This document shows, piece after piece, positions 15,048-21,709 of a stretch of DNA of 28,630 nucleotides. The translations under genes and the position numbers were made by a program. The DNA comes from Alphaproteobacteria bacterium UBA998 (GTDB lineage: Bacteria > Pseudomonadota > Alphaproteobacteria > Rickettsiales > UBA998): contig DBAY01000020.1 of the NCBI GenBank assembly GCA_002291925.1, positions 1 to 28,630 of the forward strand. The letters run 5' to 3'. Within the stretch, counting starts at the first letter, position 1. The number at the start of each line of letters is the position of its first letter. The notes beneath the pieces were generated by a model. The model saw nothing but the letters and a program-made list of their open reading frames with translations, had not been told where the DNA came from and did not search any database.

Positions 15048-15122
15048 CAAATACTTCATCCTCTCTGTGCTAGTTTTATGAATTAGCAGGAGCTTAGCTC
15101 ATTGTAAGATGGAAATTAATTT

Positions 15123-16484
15123 ATGACATCTCCTTATTCCGAGCAGGCGCGTCAGAATTTTTTACGCTTATATTACGCATTGGAGAGTGTTTCTTCAGAA
15201 ACTGTAGAAGCACAACTGCCTCAATCCCTAGTCCCGCATTCTGCTGATTGGCTTCAGGCGCTTGACGAGCATTATGAGGTAATTCAGGAGGTGATGCGGA
15301 TTACGCTTCATCAAACCAACCCTCAACAACGAGAAATACTACTCAACGAATTACTGCAGCGTGTAGAGAAAAGTAATCATGGCCAAAATAATGGACTTAC
15401 TTCTGAGGTCTTAAAAGATATTTATCTACCTGCTATTGAAGATTACACAGAGCGTATACGTAAGGCGCGGGCTGAAGGGGATAGATACTTTGAAACCTAT
15501 CTTTCAGCACAGGCAGATTTCGTTCGTCCGGCGCAAACATACAAAGAAAACGCAGCTGCAGCCTATGTGGCGGAGCGATTTCCCTTCGCCACGCCTTATG
15601 GGATTGGCGTGCGTATGGGCGAATATGCAGTTGTCCGAAGCAATGACCCCGAAATACCGGATTTTATTGCAACCGACTATCTTTTGGACTGTCAGGCTCT
15701 CGTTCTCACGGGGCAGGCCGAAGGACAGCCTCGCATCACTGTCATCTCCCATATTGATGCTGTTACCCACCCAAACACAGCGGTTGCAGAATTGCTTGCA
15801 GAATTCCCTCCAGGCTACCGGGTTGAAGCTGGAATTTTTAGCAGCGGCCAATCCTTAAACCCCGCAATTAGCGGTATGCTGGTGAATTCTTACCTTGCCA
15901 TTGACCTCATTGAGGCTCTGCGGCAATCAGGACGTGTGGATCAGGTGTCGCATCAATTGAATAGCGCCTCCACGGTAGCTGTAGATATCCGCACGGGCAG
16001 CATTCTCACGACAAACACGCCTGAAAATCAGCAGACGGGCTACCGCATAACAGACGAGCTCCCGATTAACATCGCATTTGCCTCAGATGTTCGCCAGCAC
16101 GAACAAGAGCATATTACCGAGCAAAGTGATCGATTGCTTCTTTGGAAACGGATAAGAAACGCTTCGGAGACAGAGCCATTTCAGCCAACCGGGAGACTCG
16201 TTCGCACATTCTCATCGCATGAGTCACCCCTCGCCGAACCTTCACTGCGCAGGGATCTTGCGCAAGCCGCTGAGGACGGCGCCATCACACATGATGAATT
16301 ATCTCAGGTAGTTCGTCGAATCGGAAATGTTCTCTCTCGTGAAGGCCTGTGTTATCGCCTCGAAGAGCAAGGCAGCGACTTGATGATGGAGATTAGAGAT
16401 TCCAGCAAACACATTGCTTCACACACTTTACCACTTGAGATTTCCCCACATGCCGGAACAGGCAACTGCTCGAATCTTCGATGA
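15123..16484 (+). CDS. Putative protein deamidase with NTAN1/CheD-like domain
   Basis: A 453-residue protein. Residues 1-130 are helical and charged with no recognised family. From about 165 to 300 it follows the layout of the N-terminal asparagine amidohydrolase NTAN1, a relative of the CheD/CNF Cys-His deamidases: GEYAVVRSNDP before LLDCQALVLTG (Cys190), then ITVISHIDAVT (His210, Asp212), then YRVEAGIFSSGQSLNP and later STVAVDIRTGSI. Human NTAN1 has TTCHIVVLRHTGN, ATCLTHCDGTD, RLEVHLVGGFSDD and YGIAVNIKTAEI in the same order. A C-terminal region of about 150 residues is unknown. Ribosome site weak. The gene is AT-richer than argF and hslO and lies between argF and its remnant. Function is inferred, not certain. 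Confidence 0.6.
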   Translation: MTSPYSEQARQNFLRLYYALESVSSETVEAQLPQSLVPHSADWLQALDEHYEVIQEVMRITLHQTNPQQREILLNELLQRVEKSNHGQNNGLTSEVLKDIYLPAIEDYTERIRKARAEGDRYFETYLSAQADFVRPAQTYKENAAAAYVAERFPFATPYGIGVRMGEYAVVRSNDPEIPDFIATDYLLDCQALVLTGQAEGQPRITVISHIDAVTHPNTAVAELLAEFPPGYRVEAGIFSSGQSLNPAISGMLVNSYLAIDLIEALRQSGRVDQVSHQLNSASTVAVDIRTGSILTTNTPENQQTGYRITDELPINIAFASDVRQHEQEHITEQSDRLLLWKRIRNASETEPFQPTGRLVRTFSSHESPLAEPSLRRDLAQAAEDGAITHDELSQVVRRIGNVLSREGLCYRLEEQGSDLMMEIRDSSKHIASHTLPLEISPHAGTGNCSNLR

Positions 16485-16524
16485 AAATCTTTATCCTACA
16501 AACATAGTTTTCATCAGGTCGCGA

Positions 16525-16588
16525 GGGACAAGGCCGAAAACCGCGCACGTGCAGATAGCCATCTTGCACTGGTGTGTGGGAAACTGAC
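16525..16588 (+). pseudogene. Decayed duplicate of the argF 3' end
   Basis: GCCGAAAACCGC, GCACGTGCAGA, AGCCATC, TGCACTGGTG and GTGGG occur in the same order and spacing as at the end of argF (14898-14961). By eye there are about eight differences over ~63 bases, including a 2-base gap that breaks the frame. It lies right after the NTAN1-like gene. Confidence 0.85.
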
Positions 16589-16594
16589 GGGGGT

Positions 16595-17392
16595 TCAGTG
16601 CCCCTGCGCGCGGGATTTGTCTTTTTCGAAGAACATAGTCACCATCCCCCTGAATGTGAGGGCGAAACGGACTTTTTCCTTCGGCTCGTCAATCAGGTGC
16701 ATCTCGCGGCGCATCAGGTCACCAAACATCTTGCTCACATCGCTCAGCAACTCCTGGCGCACCTGATCGGGGTCATACATGCCCGGCACCTTGACGGCTT
16801 GGGATTCCAGCACGCGCAGGCAGGCAGCAAGACCAATCTGCGCATCGGCGAGGGCTTCGCAGGCTGTATGAAGTTCGCCCCGGCGCACAGCCTCCGCGAA
16901 ATCACTCATCGAGGCCTCCACGTCCATTGCGTGCTCGCGTGAAAGATCGCGCGCCTGCTCCTGCAGATCGCGCAAGCGGGCGTAACGCTGTCCCTCGGCA
17001 TGCTCTGACACAATCTGCTGTTGCTCTTCCTTCGTTGCAAAGAAGAACTCCGGGACATTGCCATATTGCTTCCGCTCCTCGGGGGTAAGCAGCGTGAGCA
17101 ACCCGTTCTTGTCTCCCTCAGGCCGCACTAGCTCATAGCGCACCTGTTCAATCGTCTTCCGAAATTCCGGATCGGATATGGCTGCCCGCAGGGAGTGCAA
17201 GGCTGCCCGTTTCATCATTTCGCCGGCGCGCAGGGCGAAGGCCTGCATTAATGGATCCGTGGGCTGCCGCTGGCTTGCCTCGATGGTCTTTCTCAGCACA
17301 TTCTGCAAGTCTTCCCCACCCAGGCGAAGGCGGGTTTCAGACATTTCCTGTGAAAACGGAACAGGAATCGATGTTTTGCTGGAAGCATGCAT
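16595..17392 (-). CDS. Hypothetical helical protein upstream of hslO
   Basis: A 265-residue protein of unknown family, highly charged and mostly helical, with likely coiled-coil between about 125 and 180 (FFFATKEEQQQIVSEHAEGQ, ARLRDLQEQARDLSREHAMD). No membrane segment. It ends with FRGMVTMFFEKDKSRAQGH. The ATG at 17392 has AAGG eight bases upstream; the longer open frame runs into hslO and is not believed. The gene is opposite to and divergent from hslO, and its stop lies six bases past the argF remnant, so it is also part of the material between argF and hslO. Confidence 0.7.
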   Translation of the reverse strand: MHASSKTSIPVPFSQEMSETRLRLGGEDLQNVLRKTIEASQRQPTDPLMQAFALRAGEMMKRAALHSLRAAISDPEFRKTIEQVRYELVRPEGDKNGLLTLLTPEERKQYGNVPEFFFATKEEQQQIVSEHAEGQRYARLRDLQEQARDLSREHAMDVEASMSDFAEAVRRGELHTACEALADAQIGLAACLRVLESQAVKVPGMYDPDQVRQELLSDVSKMFGDLMRREMHLIDEPKEKVRFALTFRGMVTMFFEKDKSRAQGH

Positions 17393-17514
17393 GGCATTCA
17401 CCTTACTTACCGGACCTAAACGATCAGTTATCCGTCGATTGGCGCTGGCAGTGAAGTGAAGATTTTGTGACGGTTGTTTAACGGCGTCAACCCCTGTCAC
17501 GATGCATAGTATTA

Positions 17515-17544
17515 TTGGTTTTTGGACGATTTTCCCTATATAAT
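17515..17544 (+). promoter_or_regulatory. Candidate hslO promoter, leaderless type
   Basis: TTGGTT (17515-17520), an 18-base spacer and a perfect TATAAT (17539-17544). The box ends five bases before the ATG at 17550. Confidence 0.5.
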
Positions 17545-17549
17545 AAGGC

Positions 17550-18548
17550 ATGACCACGATGTCCCCCTCCCCTGATATTGGCCTGGTGCGGCATGAGGAT
17601 GTGGTGCAGCCGTTCATGCTGCACAAATCCTCGGTGCGCGGGCGCATGGTGCGCCTCTCGCCGGTGATTGACACCATCCTGTCGCGCCATGACAACCCGG
17701 CGCTGGCTGACCGACTTCTCGGCGAGCTGCTGACGCTGGCCGCCATGCTTTCCGCCAACCTGCCGGAAGGCGGCATCCTGACTTTGCAGGCCAAGGGCGA
17801 AGGCCCCATCCGGTTCGTGGTGGTGGATGCGGTGCATGGCGGCGCCCTGCGCGGCTATGTGGACCTCGCCGAGGGCGGCCGCGAGGCGCTCGAAGCGCTT
17901 GCGAAGGCCAACCCCGATCCCGACCTGCCCGACCTGATGGGCACCGGCTACCTTGCCATCACGCTCGATCTCGGCTTTGGCGATCCCTACCAGGGCATTG
18001 TGCCGCTGGAAGGGCATTCGATGGCCGAGGCGGTGCAGCATTACTTCACGCAGTCACAACAAATCGATGTGCTGTTCAACCTCACCGTCAACCGCCGCAC
18101 CTCGCGGGACGGGCAGTCGCACTGGGCCGCGGGCGGCATCATGCTGGAGCGCATGCCCGAGGAAGGCGGCAAGCCGGTGGAGCCCGACCTCAATGGCGGC
18201 CGCGTGCTGCGCGCTGCCCCAGTGAAGCCGGACGAAGCCTTGCATGGCTGGGATTACAATGCGCTTCTGGTGGAAACCGCCACCGAGGACGAGCTGCTCG
18301 ACCCGCATCTCGCCCCTTCCGCCTTGCTCTACCGCTTATTTAACGAGGCGGGCGTGTGGGTGCACGACACCAAGCCCATCTCCGCCGATTGCCGCTGCTC
18401 GCGCGAGAAGATCGCCACCGTACTGCAGGGCATGGGCGAGGAAACGCTGGAAGAAATGAAGATGGATGGCGTGATTTCCGTCACTTGCCAGTTTTGCAAC
18501 CGCGAGGAACGGTTTGACGATACCGACCTGCACCCGCCACATCACTGA
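17550..18548 (+). CDS. hslO: Redox-regulated chaperone Hsp33
   Basis: Cytosolic holdase that becomes active when oxidation releases zinc from its C-terminal cysteines. 332 residues, slightly longer than the enterobacterial form. The N-terminal domain includes GGILTLQAKGEGPIRFVVVD (about 74-93) and LEGHSMAEAVQHYFTQSQQI (153-172). The redox switch is CRC (Cys281, Cys283) and CQFC (Cys313, Cys316), the expected spacing. ATG 17550 fits a leaderless message; the ATG at 17559 has AAGG ten bases upstream and is an alternative. In many Alphaproteobacteria hslO follows argF directly; here about 2.6 kb of inserted material separates them. Confidence 0.95.
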   Translation: MTTMSPSPDIGLVRHEDVVQPFMLHKSSVRGRMVRLSPVIDTILSRHDNPALADRLLGELLTLAAMLSANLPEGGILTLQAKGEGPIRFVVVDAVHGGALRGYVDLAEGGREALEALAKANPDPDLPDLMGTGYLAITLDLGFGDPYQGIVPLEGHSMAEAVQHYFTQSQQIDVLFNLTVNRRTSRDGQSHWAAGGIMLERMPEEGGKPVEPDLNGGRVLRAAPVKPDEALHGWDYNALLVETATEDELLDPHLAPSALLYRLFNEAGVWVHDTKPISADCRCSREKIATVLQGMGEETLEEMKMDGVISVTCQFCNREERFDDTDLHPPHH

Positions 18549-18580
18549 GGGTATGGGCGGCTGATATTCGCCCCGCTAGC

Positions 18581-18838
18581 ATGCGCGGCATGCGCTATTT
18601 CAAAATCGGCGGACGCCGCCTCCCCATCCCCCGCTCCCGGCTGCTTCGCCTGAGCTTTGGTATTCTGCTGGTGCTGCTGGGCTTCCTTGGCTTCCTGCCC
18701 ATCCTCGGCTTCTGGCTGCTGCCAATTGGGCTGGCGGTGCTGTCGTTTGACATTCCCTATCTGCGCCGTCATCGCCGTCGTCTGCTCGGGTGGTGGCGTC
18801 TACGGCAGGCGAGCCGGGCATCAGCCCGCTCGGTCTGA
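18581..18838 (+). CDS. Small two-helix membrane protein
   Basis: An 85-residue protein with an N-terminal basic stretch (FKIGGRRLPIPRSRLLR), two adjoining hydrophobic segments separated by LPILGF (about 24-42 and 45-56), and a very basic tail (YLRRHRRRLLGWWRLRQ). This layout resembles the small PGPGW-type membrane proteins, though the exact PGPGW motif is missing. It follows hslO by 32 bases and probably shares its transcript; no Shine-Dalgarno is seen and the ATG at 18590 is an alternative start. It ends at a two-way terminator shared with the KGG gene. Confidence 0.75.
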   Translation: MRGMRYFKIGGRRLPIPRSRLLRLSFGILLVLLGFLGFLPILGFWLLPIGLAVLSFDIPYLRRHRRRLLGWWRLRQASRASARSV

Positions 18839-18841
18839 GGC

Positions 18842-18876
18842 AAAAAAGAAAAGCCCGCTTTAAGCGGGCTTTTCTT
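18842..18876. terminator. Bidirectional terminator
   Basis: The arms AAGCCCGCTT and AAGCGGGCTT are flanked by AAAAAAGAAAA on the left and TTTTCTT on the right, so it can stop transcription from both the small membrane protein gene and the convergent KGG gene. Confidence 0.85.
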
Positions 18877-18897
18877 CATCGCGATGAACCGGCGTGA

Positions 18898-19047
18898 CTA
18901 GCGGTCTTCGCTGCTGCGGCCACCGTGCGAGTTCTGGCCACCGCGGCTTTGGGCTTCGCGCTGCTCGTCGCGGCTCAGGCCACCGTGACCGAATTCGCCG
19001 TCCTTGCGGCCGTCTTGTTGCTGGGACTGGTTGCGGTTCTCTGCCAT
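18898..19047 (-). CDS. Small KGG-repeat stress protein
   Basis: A 49-residue, very hydrophilic protein that starts MAENRNQSQQQDG. The stretch LSRDEQREAQSRGGQNSHGG fits the KGG-type repeat (DxxxxREiAsKGGkaaH) found in small bacterial proteins induced by stress. GGAG lies eight bases before the ATG at 19047. It is a paralogue in style of the protein at 85-237: both are Asn/Gln-rich, stand alone and end in a strong terminator. Expression is probably stress-linked; this is inferred from family only. Confidence 0.75.
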   Translation of the reverse strand: MAENRNQSQQQDGRKDGEFGHGGLSRDEQREAQSRGGQNSHGGRSSEDR

Positions 19048-19180
19048 GATAATACTCCTGATTGGGTTGAACGGCACGGGCATGTGCCGGAGGACGGAGG
19101 ATGGCGGGAGCGGGTTCAGTTTTCGATAGCCGCAACTGGCGCGAGTGTCAGGGTGGGGATAACGAGCGGATTGTAACCTC

Positions 19181-19264
19181 GTCATTCCGGGACGCGAAGC
19201 GTGCCTGGAATCTGCTCGCGTGACGAAGGAGATCCTGCGCAGGCTTCGCCTCGCAGAATGACGG
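19181..19264. repeat. GTCAT-ended palindromic repeat, inverted copy
   Basis: Begins GTCATTCCGGGACGCGAAGC and ends CTTCGCCTCGCAGAATGACG. It is the reverse orientation of 3751-3837 and 12194-12277. It lies just after the queH stop and before the KGG gene. Confidence 0.85.
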
Positions 19265-19272
19265 GAGAAACC

Positions 19273-19947
19273 TCACCCCGCCGCGTCGTCCAGCTTCTTC
19301 TCGTACCACGTCTCGCCGATGGCGATTTTCTCGCGGCCCTTCGATTCGCGCCAGGCGTTGGTGTCGCGCAGGGAATAGATGCAGCCGCAATATTGCTGGG
19401 CGTAGAATTCCTCTTCCTTGGCCAGTTCATACATGCGCGAGGAGCCGCCATCCTTGCGCCAGTTATAGGTCCAGTACTCCACCCCGTCGTAATGCGAGGC
19501 GGCGCGCAGGCCGCAATCATTGATCTGCTCCATGTTTTTCCAGCGTGAAATGCCGAGCGAGCTGGTGAACACCTTGAAACCATGCTCATGGGCATACAGC
19601 GCCGTGCGAACAAAGCGCATGTCGAAGCACATGGTGCAGCGGATGCCGCGCTCGGGCTCCTTCTCCATGCCCTTGGCGCGGGCGAACCAGTCCTGCACGT
19701 CGTAATCCGCATCGACGAAGGGGATGCCGAGCTTCTCCGCGTAACGGATGTTCTCGTTCTTGCGGATTTCGTATTCCTTCTTCGGGTGGATGTTGGGGTT
19801 GTAGAAGAAGATGGTCAGCTCCAGCCCGCTCTCATGCATCTTCTCAATCAGCGGCCCCGAGCACGGCGCGCAGCAGGAATGCAGCAGCACCTTGCGCTCC
19901 CCGCCGGGGACTTCGAATGCTTCGGTGGCGTTGGAATATTTGGTCAT
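19273..19947 (-). CDS. queH: Epoxyqueuosine reductase QueH
   Basis: Reduces epoxyqueuosine to queuosine in tRNA, the last step of this wobble modification; the iron-sulphur alternative to QueG. 224 residues from the ATG at 19947. Cysteine motifs match QueH: SCCAPCSG (Cys25, Cys26, Cys29), RCTMCFDMR (Cys104, Cys107), TSSLGISRWKN and QQYCGC (Cys187, Cys189). No Shine-Dalgarno is visible; CATAAA lies six bases before the ATG. The upstream side abuts a dispersed repeat at 19963. The gene stands alone, with no other queuosine genes near. Confidence 0.93.
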   Translation of the reverse strand: MTKYSNATEAFEVPGGERKVLLHSCCAPCSGPLIEKMHESGLELTIFFYNPNIHPKKEYEIRKNENIRYAEKLGIPFVDADYDVQDWFARAKGMEKEPERGIRCTMCFDMRFVRTALYAHEHGFKVFTSSLGISRWKNMEQINDCGLRAASHYDGVEYWTYNWRKDGGSSRMYELAKEEEFYAQQYCGCIYSLRDTNAWRESKGREKIAIGETWYEKKLDDAAG

Positions 19948-19962
19948 AGTGTTTTTATGTTT

Positions 19963-20023
19963 GCCCCTGCTACGCGCTGCTGCGCTCCGCAATAGGCGAC
20001 GCTTCGCTGGCTCATGGCTGACT
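19963..20023. repeat. GCCCCTG...CTCATGGCTGACT repeat, copy 2
   Basis: Same order of blocks as 3651-3713: GCCCCTG, TACGCGC, TGCGCTCCG, GCTTCGC and GCTCATGGCTGACT. It starts only 16 bases from the queH start codon, so part of the queH upstream region is repeat DNA. Confidence 0.7.
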
Positions 20024-20060
20024 CGCGCCTCCTGCGCTCGTATGACACTCTTGTTGATTT

Positions 20061-20186
20061 GTCATTCCAGCGCAGGCTGGAATCCAGTCCTGTCATGCTG
20101 AACGTGTTTCAGCATCTTTTTCATGGGCCCTGAAACAAGTTCAGGGCGACAGTTAGTCTGGATTCCAGACTGCGCTGGAATGACGG
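20061..20186. repeat. Long GTCAT-ended compound palindrome
   Basis: Outer ends GTCATTCCAGCGCAGGCTGG and CTGCGCTGGAATGACGG pair over a long distance. Inside is a second element with TGTCATGCTGAACGTGTTTC and GGCCCTGAAACAAGTTCAGG. This nested arrangement fills the gap between queH and the TetR gene. The inner element is related to 21188-21253. Confidence 0.8.
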
Positions 20187-20285
20187 ATAATGGAAATGCC
20201 TGACGAGTTCAACTTCGCCGATTATACGGCCATATAATTTTTTTCGCCAACCCCCTTGCGCATGAATCTTTCTTTGCGCTATCCC

Positions 20286-20304
20286 TGAGTGAGCATTCAC
20301 TTCA
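20286..20304. promoter_or_regulatory. Candidate TetR operator
   Basis: AGTGA (20288-20292) and TCACT (20297-20301) form an inverted repeat with a 4-base spacer, just upstream of the AGGAGA ribosome site of the regulator gene. The position suits autoregulation. Confidence 0.35.
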
Positions 20305-20317
20305 AGGAGAGAAGCCC

Positions 20318-21037
20318 ATGACCAGCGCGCCGCCGTCCCGCCGTTCCATTTCCCCGGATTCCCCCCGCAAGAAAATGAAGGACAAGCGGCGCGTGCAGCT
20401 CATCGATGCGAACATGGAATGCATCGCGCGCTACGGCCTCACCGAGACGACCATCAGCCACATCTCGGAGACGGCGGGCATGTCGCGCGGCATCATCAAT
20501 TTCTACTTCACCTCGAAGGAACACATGATGCGCGAGACGCTGACGCACCTGATGCAGGAGCAGACGGCGGCGTGGCGCGAGGCCATCGACAAGTCGAGCG
20601 GCAAGACGCCGTACGAGCGGCTGGAGGAAGGCGTGCGCGCCATCTTCAGCGCCCGCACCTGCACGCGAAAGAAGCTCGCTGTGTGGGCCGCCTTCGTGGC
20701 GCATGCCGCGACGCACCCCACCTACCGCTACATCTTCGAGACCGAAACGGGCCGCACGCGCGATGAAATCGCGGCGCTGGCCGGCATGGCTGACCCGCTG
20801 CTTGATGCCCCCAGCTTCGCCAACGGCCTCATCTGCTATATCCGCGGTCTGCGCATGGAGTTGCTCATCGGCGATACCGGCCGCACCCGTCAGGACCTCG
20901 AGAAAGAGGCCCTCGCCTTCCTCGGCAACATCGAGCCGCTGTCTCAGGCACAGCTTAACGCCAAGCGGGATGCGGCGAAGAAGGAAGACGCGAAGCCCGT
21001 CCCGGCGAATGATGAGCGACTGGCCCTGGCAAGTTAG
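20318..21037 (+). CDS. TetR-family regulator, BetI-like
   Basis: A 239-residue transcription repressor. The N-terminus has a 20-residue basic extension, then the TetR DNA-binding domain (about 25-75): ANMECIARYGLTETTISHIS, the recognition helix AGMSRGIINFYF and TSKEHMMRETL. The ligand domain (about 85-205) has the layout of BetI-type regulators (LAVWAAFVAHAATHPTYRYI). The C-terminus is a charged tail (DAAKKEDAKPVPANDE). AGGAGA precedes the ATG at 20318. No bet genes are adjacent, so the target is unknown; the assignment to BetI-like is by general resemblance. Confidence 0.85.
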   Translation: MTSAPPSRRSISPDSPRKKMKDKRRVQLIDANMECIARYGLTETTISHISETAGMSRGIINFYFTSKEHMMRETLTHLMQEQTAAWREAIDKSSGKTPYERLEEGVRAIFSARTCTRKKLAVWAAFVAHAATHPTYRYIFETETGRTRDEIAALAGMADPLLDAPSFANGLICYIRGLRMELLIGDTGRTRQDLEKEALAFLGNIEPLSQAQLNAKRDAAKKEDAKPVPANDERLALAS

Positions 21038-21044
21038 GCTGGGT

Positions 21045-21618
21045 GGTTGGTATTCAGTATTCGGTATTCAGTGAGGGGCGTCATTCCGAACCGGAGGTGA
21101 GGAATCTCTCTACCGGGATAGTCTCAATGTTCCCTGTATAAAGATTCCTCCTCCCGCTGGTTGTTCGGAATGACGCGTATATCTCCATGTCGCCCTGAAC
21201 TTGTTTCAGGGCCTATGTATGAATAGATGCTGAAACGAGTTCAGCATGACGATGATGGCACCGTCATGGCGAGGAGCGCCAGCGACGCGGCCATCCATAC
21301 GCCTGCTGAATGGCTTCACGGAGTTTACCCCGGCGAAGGCCGGGGCTCGCCATGACGAGGTAACTGTCACCCCGCATTCATTGCGGGGGCTCTTCCTGTG
21401 GCAGAAAGACTCCGCAACAAGTGCGGGGTGATTACCTGGCTGGATTCCCCCACCTACCTCTCCCCTCATCCTGAGCGTGTCGAAGGATGATAGGCCCGTT
21501 CCCGCGCCACTCGTCATGGTTCGACAGGCTCACCATGAGGGCGGAGGGCGTGGCGAGGGAGGGCGCTCCTTCTTTTCCAATCACCGAATACTGAATACCA
21601 ACTACCGAATACCCTCCC
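21045..21618. repeat. Repeat array bracketed by inverted GGTATTCAGTATTCGG
   Basis: This 670-base gap between the TetR gene and metY holds no gene. GGTTGGTATTCAGTATTCGG at 21045-21064 recurs in inverted form at about 21582-21603 (CCGAATACTGAATACCAAC). Between them stand five different palindromic elements in a row: 21080-21176 (GTCATTCCGAA type), 21188-21253 (CCTGAA type), 21263-21358 (GTCATGGCGAG type), 21365-21431 (GTCACCCCGCA type) and the 77-bp repeat at 21464-21540. Confidence 0.8.
21464..21540. repeat. 77-bp dispersed repeat, copy 2 (inverted)
   Basis: Reverse complement of 1869-1945 with about five differences; same length. Confidence 0.85.
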
Positions 21619-21709
21619 CATCCCGCACCGCACCACCTTTTCCGCATGACTTCGCGGGAAAGCGAGGCTATATCAGCCTCCAAGCCATTTTTTTCCGTGA
21701 GGAACACCC

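Noticed and set aside
21640..21709. SAM riboswitch before metY
   Set aside because: Only a short hairpin (GAGGCT/AGCCTC) is present; no SAM-II or SAM-I consensus could be found in the leader.
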